DNA of 27,550 bases, taken from positions 31,748 to 59,297 of the forward strand of contig DPJL01000073.1 of NCBI GenBank assembly GCA_003543035.1. Direction: 5' to 3'. The position numbers were made by a program, and so were the translations under genes. The notes below the pieces were generated by a model, which worked only from the letters and a program-made list of their open reading frames with translations, did not search any database and had not been told where the DNA came from. Positions 1 through 7,120 of the stretch are shown piece after piece (the stretch's first letter is position 1; the number at the start of each line of letters is the position of its first letter). This stretch comes from Micromonosporaceae bacterium (GTDB lineage Bacteria; Actinomycetota; Actinomycetes; Mycobacteriales; Micromonosporaceae).

Positions 1-16
1 TAGCTAAGGTGCAGAA

Positions 17-2089
17 GTGAGCACGCAGAAGACCAACAAGCGCTACGCCGAGCTGATGGCTCAGATCGACGAGGCGCAGCAGCGCTACTACATCGAGGAC
101 GCGCCGACCCTGTCCGACGCGCAATATGACGCCCTCATGCGTGAGCTGCAGCAAATCGAGGAGGCAAATCCCGAGCTGGTGTCGGCCGACTCGCCGACCC
201 AGCGGGTGGGCGCGGGTCAGGGCAGCACCTTTGCCGCGGTGACCCACGCCGAGCGGATGATGAGCCTGGACAACGTCTTCAGCGAGGAAGAGCTGGACGC
301 CTGGGCCCGCCGCGTCGAGCGCGATGCCAAGGGCCCGGTGCGCTATCTCTGTGAGCTCAAGATTGACGGACTGGCCATCAACCTCACCTACGAGAGGGGC
401 CGCCTGGTCCGGGCGGCGACCCGGGGCGACGGGGTGACCGGCGAAGACGTGACGGCAAACGTCAAGGGCATCAAGCGAATCCCGCATCGGCTGACCGGCA
501 AGCCCATCCCGGAGCTGGTCGAGGTGCGCGGCGAGATCTTCTTCGACCTCGCGGGCTTCGCCGACGTCAACGCGGGTTTGGTGGCGGCCGGGCTCAAGCC
601 CTTTGCCAACCCGCGAAACTCGGCTTCCGGCTCGTTGCGGCAGAAAGATTCCGCCGTCACCGCCGGGCGCCCGCTGCGGCTGATCGTGCACGGCATCGGC
701 GCGCGCACCGGCTTCGAGCCGGAGAGCCAATCCGCCGCCTATGTGCAGCTGAAAGAGTGGGGCCTGACGACGAGCGACCGCTGGAGTGTGTTCGACACGC
801 TCGCCGAGGTGAAGGAATACATCGCCCACTACGAGGAGCACCGGCACGACATCGAGCACGAGATCGACGGTGTCGTGATCAAGGTGGACCAGGTGTCACT
901 CCAGAAGCGACTCGGGTCGACCAGCCGTGCTCCGCGATGGGCCATGGCCTACAAATATCCGCCGGAGGAGGCCAACACCAAGCTCCTGGACATCCTTGTC
1001 AACGTCGGGCGCACCGGCCGGGTCACCCCCTACGCCCAGCTGGCTCCGGTGCAGGTAAGCGGAGTGACAGTCACGAGTGCCACCCTGCACAACCAGTCGG
1101 AGGTGGCGCGCAAGGGCGTGCTCATCGGCGACACCGTGGTGATCCGGCGGGCAGGCGATGTCATCCCGGAGATCCTAGGGCCGGTAGTGGATCTGCGCGA
1201 CGGCACCGAAAAGACGTTCGTCATGCCGACGGTTTGCCCGAGCTGCGGCACAAAGCTTGCCCCGGCAAAGGAAGGCGACGTCGACATCCGCTGCCCCAAC
1301 TCGCGCAGCTGCCCGGCACAGTTGGTGGAGCGCATCTTCCACCTGGCCGGCCGCGGTGGGTTCGACATCGAGGTGCTCGGCTATAAGGCGGCACAAGCGC
1401 TCATCGAGTCGGGTGTCATTGCCGACGAGGGTGACATCTTCGGCCTGGATGAGGAGAAGCTGGCCAGCTGCTCCTTTTTCACCAACAAGAACGGATCGTT
1501 GTCCAGCAACGGCCGCAAGCTGTTGGAGAATCTGGCCGAGGCTAAGCAACGTCCACTGTGGAAGGTGCTGGTCGCTCTCTCGATCCGCCATGTCGGCCCG
1601 ACCGCGGCGCGGGCGCTGGCCGACCACTTCGGCTCCCTCGACGAGATCGAGAAGGCCACCTCCGCCGAGGCGGCCGGGGTGGAGGGGGTCGGCGGCATCA
1701 TCGCCGAGTCGCTGAAGGAATGGTTCAGTGTCGATTGGCACCGTGATGTGGTCGCCAAATGGCGAGCGGCCGGGGTGCGGCTGGCCGAGGAGAAGCGGGC
1801 GAAGGCCGACACCGGCCCCAAGCCGCTGGCCGGGATGACCGCGGTGGTGACCGGCACGCTCTCCGGGGCGACCCGTGAAGAGGTCTCAACTCAGTTGGAG
1901 ACCTTGGGCGCCAAGGTTTCCGGCTCGGTCTCCAAGAAGACCAGCTTCGTGGTGGTAGGGGAGAACGCGGGATCCAAGCTCGACAAGGCGATGGCGCTCG
2001 GCGTGCCCACGCTTGATGAAGACGCGTTGAACAGGTTGCTCACCGATGGCCCGGAGGCGGTAAATCTGGCTGTTTCGCCAACCCCCTAG
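17..2089 (+). CDS. ligA: NAD-dependent DNA ligase LigA
   Basis: Seals nicks in duplex DNA during replication and repair, using NAD+ as adenylate donor. The 690-residue length is normal for bacterial LigA and the domain order is complete. The adenylation domain carries the active-site lysine in CELKIDG near residue 113. An OB-fold follows. The four-cysteine zinc finger (CPSCG, then CPNSRSC) lies near residues 408-431. Helix-hairpin-helix repeats follow around 510-600, and a C-terminal BRCT domain spans about 610-685. The GTG start at 17 is preceded by AAGG (6-9), which could be a ribosome-binding site. The same bases form TAAGGT, a possible -10 of a leaderless transcript. In many actinomycetes ligA sits close to gatCAB; here about 13 kb separate them. 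Identity is certain. Confidence 0.98.
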   Translation: MSTQKTNKRYAELMAQIDEAQQRYYIEDAPTLSDAQYDALMRELQQIEEANPELVSADSPTQRVGAGQGSTFAAVTHAERMMSLDNVFSEEELDAWARRVERDAKGPVRYLCELKIDGLAINLTYERGRLVRAATRGDGVTGEDVTANVKGIKRIPHRLTGKPIPELVEVRGEIFFDLAGFADVNAGLVAAGLKPFANPRNSASGSLRQKDSAVTAGRPLRLIVHGIGARTGFEPESQSAAYVQLKEWGLTTSDRWSVFDTLAEVKEYIAHYEEHRHDIEHEIDGVVIKVDQVSLQKRLGSTSRAPRWAMAYKYPPEEANTKLLDILVNVGRTGRVTPYAQLAPVQVSGVTVTSATLHNQSEVARKGVLIGDTVVIRRAGDVIPEILGPVVDLRDGTEKTFVMPTVCPSCGTKLAPAKEGDVDIRCPNSRSCPAQLVERIFHLAGRGGFDIEVLGYKAAQALIESGVIADEGDIFGLDEEKLASCSFFTNKNGSLSSNGRKLLENLAEAKQRPLWKVLVALSIRHVGPTAARALADHFGSLDEIEKATSAEAAGVEGVGGIIAESLKEWFSVDWHRDVVAKWRAAGVRLAEEKRAKADTGPKPLAGMTAVVTGTLSGATREEVSTQLETLGAKVSGSVSKKTSFVVVGENAGSKLDKAMALGVPTLDEDALNRLLTDGPEAVNLAVSPTP

Positions 2090-2101
2090 GCCTAATGACC
2101 T

Positions 2102-2107
2102 TAAGTT
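2102..2107 (+). promoter_or_regulatory. Candidate -10 hexamer (leaderless) for the histidine kinase
   Basis: TAAGTT ends six bases before the ATG at 2114, and no Shine-Dalgarno is visible. This fits a leaderless transcript and favours the upstream start. No convincing -35 is seen. Confidence 0.35.
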
Positions 2108-2113
2108 GCGTCT

Positions 2114-3367
2114 ATGAGGCGCCGCTGGGGCTTGATCGGCGTGATCAGGGACTTTCCGGCGCGGCACGCCGGCGACACGCTGAAGGTGGTCCCTGATCAT
2201 GGCGATCATGGCGGGGGATGGGCGGGGCGTCTGCTGCCGCGCTCGATTCGCAGCAGCGCGCTCCTGCTCGACCTCGCGATCGGTGCCGGGCTGACCGTCT
2301 ATCTCATCGCGGCGACCTCGTTGAGCGGCATCGAGTTCGGCTGGGAGTTCGGCCGCGACCTGATCGAGGGCGTGGCTGTCGCCATCCGTCGGGTTTGGAC
2401 GATCCCGGCTCTTGCCGGGGTCATGGTGGTGACCGCTTTCAACGATCTGACCACCTGGCCCTATCCGCTTGGCCTGGCCATCATGCTGTATACCGTTGCG
2501 GCAGAAGACTTTCCGCGCTGGTTCTGCTGGGCCGCGGCCGCCCTCGGGGCATTGATCCTACTGCTGCCCTGGCCATCGAATCAGGGCGTCAGCTTGGCGG
2601 TGATGATTTATCTGGTACCGGAAATGCTGCTCTTCACGGTGGCACCGGTCCTGCTGGGGCTTTACTCCAAGGCTCGGCAAACCCTGATGATTGCGCTCGC
2701 GCAGCGGGCCGTGGACGCCGACAGGCGGAGAAGGCTTGAGGCGGAAAGGGTCCGCGCCGATGAACGAAACCGGCTCGCCAACGAAATCCATGATGTGGTG
2801 GCGCACCGGGTGAGCTTGATGGTCGTGCACACCGGAGCGCTCAAGCTGGCCGCGACCGACGACCAGACCCGCGAGACCGCCGACCTCGTGCGCTCTTCCG
2901 GCCGGCTGGCGCTCGAAGAGCTGCGCGAGCTGGTGGGAGTGCTGCGGTCGGATGAGTCGGCCCCGCTCGCCCCCACCGCGACGCTGGCCAACCTGCCCAC
3001 CCTTATCGGCGAGTCGCAGGCCGTGGGGACCAAGGTGGACTTCCTGTCGACTGGTACCACAAGAAAGCTCGCCACCACCGTGGAGCGCACCGGATATCGG
3101 GTGGTGCAGGAGTCCCTGACCAACGCACGCAAACACGCTCCCGGCGCACCTGTCGTGGTCGAGGTGGATTGGAGAGCCTCCACATTGGACATCCGCGTGC
3201 GCAACGGCCCGCCAGGCGGTCCGGTGAGCGGGTTTCCGGAAAGCGGCCACGGGTTGGAAAGCCTGCGAGAGCGGGTGGGGCTCGTGGCGGGAACGTTCGA
3301 GGCCGGCCCGGCCGAGGACGGCGGCTGGCAGGTCCACGCATCTCTGCCCTATGGAGGGGACGCATGA
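2114..3367 (+). CDS. Membrane sensor histidine kinase, NarL/DesK (HisKA_3) type
   Basis: Sensor of a two-component pair: it autophosphorylates on histidine and passes phosphate to the regulator encoded next. The N-terminal half (about residues 45-185) holds four to five hydrophobic helices and no recognisable extracellular sensor domain. A basic coiled linker (190-220) leads to the HisKA_3 box NEIHDVVAH with phospho-acceptor H226. The ATPase domain shows an N-box (ESLTNARKH, N337) and a G-box (GHGLESLRERV, 379-388). Residues 8-32 are encoded by the palindromic repeat at 2133-2208, so this N-terminus is unlikely to be ancestral. The only other in-frame start before the first helix is GTG 2186, also inside the repeat. 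The stop overlaps the regulator's ATG by 4 bp. The signal sensed is unknown. Confidence 0.92.
   Translation: MRRRWGLIGVIRDFPARHAGDTLKVVPDHGDHGGGWAGRLLPRSIRSSALLLDLAIGAGLTVYLIAATSLSGIEFGWEFGRDLIEGVAVAIRRVWTIPALAGVMVVTAFNDLTTWPYPLGLAIMLYTVAAEDFPRWFCWAAAALGALILLLPWPSNQGVSLAVMIYLVPEMLLFTVAPVLLGLYSKARQTLMIALAQRAVDADRRRRLEAERVRADERNRLANEIHDVVAHRVSLMVVHTGALKLAATDDQTRETADLVRSSGRLALEELRELVGVLRSDESAPLAPTATLANLPTLIGESQAVGTKVDFLSTGTTRKLATTVERTGYRVVQESLTNARKHAPGAPVVVEVDWRASTLDIRVRNGPPGGPVSGFPESGHGLESLRERVGLVAGTFEAGPAEDGGWQVHASLPYGGDA
2133..2208. repeat. 76-bp palindromic repeat, copy 1
   Basis: An imperfect inverted repeat with 19-bp ends. The left end is TGATCGGCGTGATCAGGGA and the right end, reverse-complemented, is TGATCGCCATGATCAGGGA. 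Its reverse complement aligns without gaps to the 76-bp element at 25258-25333, 58 of 76 bases identical by hand count. It starts 44 bp after the ligA stop and lies within the 5' end of the kinase frame. Confidence 0.8.
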
Positions 3368-4017
3368 TTCGAGTGGTTCTGGTCGACGACGAGCAACTCA
3401 TGCGGGGCGGCCTGCGCATGATGATCGAAAGCGCCGGGGACATCACCGTGGTGGGGGAGGCGGGAGATGGTGCCGAAGCCTTGGAGCTAATCGGGCGAGT
3501 GCGGCCTGACGTGGTACTCATGGATATCCGGATGCCTGGCATGGACGGCCTGGCGGCCACCGAAGAGCTCGCGCTGCTGGCTGAGGCTCCCAAAGTCGTT
3601 GTCCTGACCACGTTCGGCGACGACTCCTACGTGTACCGGGCATTGCGAGCCGGGGCAGTCGGCTTCCTGCTTAAGGACACTCCGCCGGAAGATCTGGTGG
3701 CTGCTGTCCGCAAAGCCCATAACGGGCAAGCGATTCTGGACTCGGCGGTCACCCGCGCGGTGATCGCCCACTTCACCAACCCGGCCGCCCACGGTCAACA
3801 GCAGGCGCGAAAGCGCCTTGATGTGCTGAGCCCGCGGGAGCTCGACGTGCTCGGCTGCCTGGGCGAGGGAATGTCCAATGCGGAGATCGGCGCGCGGCTC
3901 AATCTCAGCGAAACGACGGTGAAGAGCCATGTTTCCCGGGTGATGGAGAAGCTCGGCTGTGCGAACCGCACTCAGGCGGCCATCCTTGCCTACGAGGCCG
4001 GGGTTGCCGCCAAATAG
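3364..4017 (+). CDS. Response regulator, NarL/FixJ family
   Basis: DNA-binding partner of the preceding kinase, 217 residues. The receiver domain (1-120) has the acidic pair D8/D9, the phospho-acceptor D54 in VLMDIRMPGMDG, T82 or T83 and K104. The C-terminal LuxR-type helix-turn-helix (about 150-215) reads LSPRELDVLGCLGEGMSNAEI and continues into SETTVKSHV. The frame is open upstream to 3169, but the ATG at 3364 is the right start: it begins the receiver domain at its usual first strand (MIRVVLVDDE) and shares ATGA with the kinase stop, so the pair is translationally coupled. Target genes cannot be read from the sequence. The adjacent minus-strand penicillin-binding protein gene is convergent and has no shared promoter. 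Confidence 0.96.
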   Translation: MIRVVLVDDEQLMRGGLRMMIESAGDITVVGEAGDGAEALELIGRVRPDVVLMDIRMPGMDGLAATEELALLAEAPKVVVLTTFGDDSYVYRALRAGAVGFLLKDTPPEDLVAAVRKAHNGQAILDSAVTRAVIAHFTNPAAHGQQQARKRLDVLSPRELDVLGCLGEGMSNAEIGARLNLSETTVKSHVSRVMEKLGCANRTQAAILAYEAGVAAK

Positions 4018-4079
4018 GCTTGTATCGCCATAAGTCGGAAATCTTCCCGCAACATCTGCGAGCAACCGTAGGCGTCATC

Positions 4080-4132
4080 GGCGGGGGTGGTGGCGCTCGG
4101 CTGCGGGGGGAGCCGAGGAGGCCCACCCCGCC
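4080..4132. terminator. Likely bidirectional terminator hairpin
   Basis: Nested inverted repeats lie between two convergent genes. The outer arms are GGCGGGG (from 4080) and CCCCGCC (ending 4132). The inner arms are CGGCT (4098-4102) and AGCCG (4111-4115). A short T-containing tail (CGATCTTTC) follows on the plus strand. The 126-bp gap 4018-4143 holds nothing else I recognise. Confidence 0.6.
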
Positions 4133-4143
4133 GATCTTTCGCG

Positions 4144-6306
4144 CTAGGGGTAGGCGAAGTAGCCCACGTCTGAGCCGGATCCAGCCCGCAGCACCTCGGC
4201 GGACGACGTGATCGGCTTCCACGCGTTGCCGTCGCCGACGTTGTGGAACGGATAGTCCGGATCGGCCATGAAACTGGCGACCGCGAGCTGCGGGGTGTAT
4301 CCCACGAACCACGCCGCCCGGTTGTCATCTGTCGTACCGGTCTTGCCGGCCACCGGTCGCCCGACCTGTCCGTACACACCTGCGGCCGTCGACCAACTGC
4401 CGCAGCCCGAGCCGGCCGCGCCATAGCCGGTCACGCATCGGCCCGCGTCGGTGGCCGTCCGGGCGGTGTAGGTCGAAACCTCTTGGTGGCACTTGGGATC
4501 GGCGGCGTTGTGGATGACGCCGTCGTTGTCCTTGAAGGTCAGCGGCGTTCCATCCGCGTTATTGATCGCCAGCACCGGCAAAGCCTCGCAGTAAACACCA
4601 TCGGCAGCGGCGACCGCATAGGCATTTGCCATCTCCAGCGGGGTGGTGTCGGCGACACCGAGAGTGAAGGCGCCCCAGCCCTTTGCACGCTCCGGGGTGG
4701 CCATCATCTGGTCGGTCTCCGACCGCCATTTCAACCCGAGCCGCTCGGCCATCTTGACCGCGCGGTCAGCACCAACGGACTGCTCCAGCTGAACGAAGTA
4801 GGTGTTGACCGACTTGCCGTAACCGGTCCACATGTTCTGTACACCGGTCATCGCACCGCTCGCATTGCTTGGACACCAACGGTTCCCACAGGTGCTGCGC
4901 TCACCGGGGGTACCGGGATACTGCGACGTCAGGCGCATTGGCGCATGGAAGGCCGTCGTCGGGGAATACCCGGCGTCCAGCGCGGCCATCAGCACGAAGT
5001 ATTTGAAGGTCGACCCCGCCTGGTAGCCGGGCAGGTTTCCGCCACCCAGCAAGGGATTCACCGTGTTCGGATAGTTGCTGGCGACGACGCCCCGCTTGCT
5101 CCAGTCGCTGTGCGGGCCGTTGCCGCTCTGATCCAGCGAATAGACCCGGTTGACCGCCATCGCCTTCACCTGACCGGTACCAGGTTGCACCGCAACGAGT
5201 CCGTGAGCGAAGGAGCTGCCGATCCGTTCCTTGGCAGTCACCTTCTCCTGGGCGAGCTCCTGCAGATTGGCGTCCAAGGTCGTGGTGATCCGGTACCCGC
5301 CGCGGCGAAGCTTGTCCAGCCGCTCCTGCGGGTTGGCGCCGAAGGCCTCCTGCTGCATCCACCAGCCTTTGAAGAAGTCGCAGAAGAATCCCCAGCTGTT
5401 GTTCTCCGGCGCGACCGAGATGCAGTCGTTCGGCGGCTCGTAGACGTTGAGCGCCACCGGGTGTTCCTTGGCGGTGGCCAACTCCTCGGCCGTCACATAC
5501 TTGCTTTCGAACATCTGCTGTAGCACCCAGTCGCGCCGGTCTTTGGCCGCGGTGGTCTCGTTGCTGGCGGGGTCATAGGCGCTGGGCGCCTTCACCAGAC
5601 CGGCCAAGGTGGCCGCTTCGACCAGGGTGAGCTCGGCCGGCAGCTTGGAAAAGAAGATCTGTGCGGCGGCGAAGACGCCGTAGGCGCGATGGCCGAAGTA
5701 GGCGATGTTGAGATAGCGCTCGAGAATCTCCTCTTTGGACGCTGTCTTCTCGAGCTCGACCGCCAGCCGGATCTCGCGCATCTTGCGCATGCTGGTCTGC
5801 TCGGTGGCGGAGATGACCTCGGCGGGCGTTTCGGAGTTGTCGCGCAACGCCATCCGGACGTATTGCATCGTCAGCGTTGATGCGCCCTGCGAGACCTCAC
5901 CGGCGGTCTGGTTCGCCACGAAGGCTCGCGCGAGACCTTTGAAGTCCACGCCTTTGTGGTCGTAGTAGCGACCGTCCTCGGCGGCGACGATCGCCTGCAT
6001 GATGTAGGGCGACATCTCGGTCATGGGGATGTACTTGCGGTACTCCTCGTAGAACATGGTGAGCGGGGTGACCCCGTCGGAGGCGTAGACGTAGCTCGTC
6101 TGACCGGCCGGGCTCTGTTTGAGCTCGGTCTCCATTTCGAGGAAGAACTCCGCGCCGGTCTTGACCGTCTTGCCCGTCGCCATCGCGACCGGCATGCCGA
6201 CCGCGGCGACCAGGACCCCGGCGATCAGCCCGAGCCGCAGGAGCTGGGGGGCGCGTCGAAGCACTCGGTAGAAGCCGTTGAGAGTTTTCGTCATGAATCG
6301 TGCCAC
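4144..6306 (-). CDS. Class A penicillin-binding protein (transglycosylase/transpeptidase)
   Basis: Bifunctional enzyme that polymerises and cross-links peptidoglycan outside the membrane; 720 residues. One N-terminal membrane helix (about 22-42) is followed by the GT51 domain, with catalytic E110 in EDGRYYDHKG and the downstream QGASTLTMQ and RKMREI motifs. The transpeptidase domain has the nucleophile S432 (STFK), SVN at 499-501 and KTGT at 655-658. The protein ends soon after this domain, without PASTA repeats or a long tail. Eight cysteines (295, 309, 473, 478, 573, 606, 624, 635) lie in the extracytoplasmic part, so disulfides are likely. The start is GTG 6306, preceded at six bases by TAACGT; ATG 6294 is an alternative. 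The hydrolase gene upstream on this strand ends 48 bp away. It resembles the PonA class, but I cannot assign an orthologue. Confidence 0.96.
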   Translation of the reverse strand: MARFMTKTLNGFYRVLRRAPQLLRLGLIAGVLVAAVGMPVAMATGKTVKTGAEFFLEMETELKQSPAGQTSYVYASDGVTPLTMFYEEYRKYIPMTEMSPYIMQAIVAAEDGRYYDHKGVDFKGLARAFVANQTAGEVSQGASTLTMQYVRMALRDNSETPAEVISATEQTSMRKMREIRLAVELEKTASKEEILERYLNIAYFGHRAYGVFAAAQIFFSKLPAELTLVEAATLAGLVKAPSAYDPASNETTAAKDRRDWVLQQMFESKYVTAEELATAKEHPVALNVYEPPNDCISVAPENNSWGFFCDFFKGWWMQQEAFGANPQERLDKLRRGGYRITTTLDANLQELAQEKVTAKERIGSSFAHGLVAVQPGTGQVKAMAVNRVYSLDQSGNGPHSDWSKRGVVASNYPNTVNPLLGGGNLPGYQAGSTFKYFVLMAALDAGYSPTTAFHAPMRLTSQYPGTPGERSTCGNRWCPSNASGAMTGVQNMWTGYGKSVNTYFVQLEQSVGADRAVKMAERLGLKWRSETDQMMATPERAKGWGAFTLGVADTTPLEMANAYAVAAADGVYCEALPVLAINNADGTPLTFKDNDGVIHNAADPKCHQEVSTYTARTATDAGRCVTGYGAAGSGCGSWSTAAGVYGQVGRPVAGKTGTTDDNRAAWFVGYTPQLAVASFMADPDYPFHNVGDGNAWKPITSSAEVLRAGSGSDVGYFAYP

Positions 6307-6312
6307 GCTCAG

Positions 6313-6318
6313 ACGTTA
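6313..6318 (-). promoter_or_regulatory. Candidate -10 hexamer (leaderless) for the class A PBP
   Basis: TAACGT on the minus strand ends six bases before the GTG at 6306, and there is no clear Shine-Dalgarno. It supports GTG 6306 over ATG 6294. Confidence 0.35.
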
Positions 6319-6354
6319 TCGAGGCTTCCACGGCTTTGTATCCCAAATGCGAAA

Positions 6355-7065
6355 CTAGCCTGAAGCAATCTCGTGAAGCAGCCTGACCAGGGCCTCGGGT
6401 GCCGACACCATCGGCCAGTGCCCGGTCTCCAGGACCGCAAAGCTCCAGCCAGGCGCTCCGCGCAGCGCCTCAGCGTCGGGTGAGCGCCACATCTCGGGCT
6501 TGGCGCAGTGAATATAGGCAGCAGTCAATGACGTTAGCGGCCGGGCAAGGGTGGCCGGGTCGAAGAGCGTCTGCCCGGGATGACCGGTCGCGTGCGCAAG
6601 CAACCAGGCCGTCTGCTCTGGCGTGAGGTCGTGCCCGTCGAACTCCTCCGGATCTGGCGGCGGCCAGAAGCCGCCGGACTGCTCGACCTGTTGGCTCTCC
6701 ACCTCGCGCCAGCGCTCGGACAGGCTGTCGGTCATGGACATGCCGTCCACCGGCAGATTGGCGTCGACAAAGACTGCGTGCCGGACTCGGGCCGGCACAG
6801 CGGCGGCGACCTGCCCGGTCACGATGCCGGCGTAGCTGTGCCCCACGAGGACGACATCGTGGAGCTCCTCGGCTTCCAGGAACGCTCTGACATCGGCAAC
6901 ATGAGCGCTCAGACCGATCTTTTCCACCGGTTCCCCGGCCCGCTCGGCCAAGCCCGGAAGGGTCAGCGGATAAGCCTCATGACCAAGATCGCGCAGCCCT
7001 TCCGCGACCGGGTGCCACACCCAGGCACCCAGCCATGCACCGGGACACAGAACAAAAGTGCTCAT
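6355..7065 (-). CDS. Small alpha/beta hydrolase
   Basis: A 236-residue cytosolic alpha/beta-hydrolase of the compact type shared by plant hydroxynitrile-lyase/methylesterase-like proteins and many bacterial esterases. It opens with the typical first strand and oxyanion segment MSTFVLCPGAWLGAWVWHPV. The nucleophile elbow is GHSYAG with S77, and the catalytic histidine is H216 in ETGHWPM. There is no signal peptide or membrane helix. The frame stays open upstream to 7176, but that part lacks coding character and would run into the divergent lysX promoter. ATG 7065 gives the family's natural beginning and has TAGGGT eight bases upstream. The substrate is unknown. Confidence 0.88.
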   Translation of the reverse strand: MSTFVLCPGAWLGAWVWHPVAEGLRDLGHEAYPLTLPGLAERAGEPVEKIGLSAHVADVRAFLEAEELHDVVLVGHSYAGIVTGQVAAAVPARVRHAVFVDANLPVDGMSMTDSLSERWREVESQQVEQSGGFWPPPDPEEFDGHDLTPEQTAWLLAHATGHPGQTLFDPATLARPLTSLTAAYIHCAKPEMWRSPDAEALRGAPGWSFAVLETGHWPMVSAPEALVRLLHEIASG

Positions 7066-7073
7066 GCCCGAAG

Positions 7074-7079
7074 ACCCTA
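7074..7079 (-). promoter_or_regulatory. Candidate -10 hexamer for the alpha/beta hydrolase
   Basis: TAGGGT on the minus strand, eight bases before ATG 7065, divergent from the lysX -10 at 7108-7113. No Shine-Dalgarno is evident. Confidence 0.3.
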
Positions 7080-7107
7080 ACGACCACCACCGACAGTCCC
7101 GAGATCG

Positions 7108-7113
7108 TATTCT
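7108..7113 (+). promoter_or_regulatory. Candidate -10 hexamer (leaderless) for lysX
   Basis: TATTCT ends seven bases before GTG 7121. Upstream codons, read from ATG 7064, have only about half G/C in the third position, unlike the gene body. This supports noncoding promoter DNA and a start at 7121. Confidence 0.4.
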
Positions 7114-7120
7114 CCGAAAT

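Noticed and set aside
3169..3363. N-terminal extension of the response regulator into the kinase gene
   Set aside because: The added 65 residues are an out-of-frame reading of the kinase ATPase domain; the receiver domain starts at ATG 3364.
4243..5523. A 426-codon plus-strand open frame antisense to the penicillin-binding protein gene
   Set aside because: Its translation is Arg/Gly/His-rich without motifs and lies wholly opposite a gene with complete catalytic motifs; a typical shadow frame in high-GC DNA.
7058..7120. Upstream starts GTG 7058 or ATG 7064 for lysX
   Set aside because: They overlap the divergent hydrolase start, the added codons have low third-position GC, and a -10-like TATTCT precedes GTG 7121.
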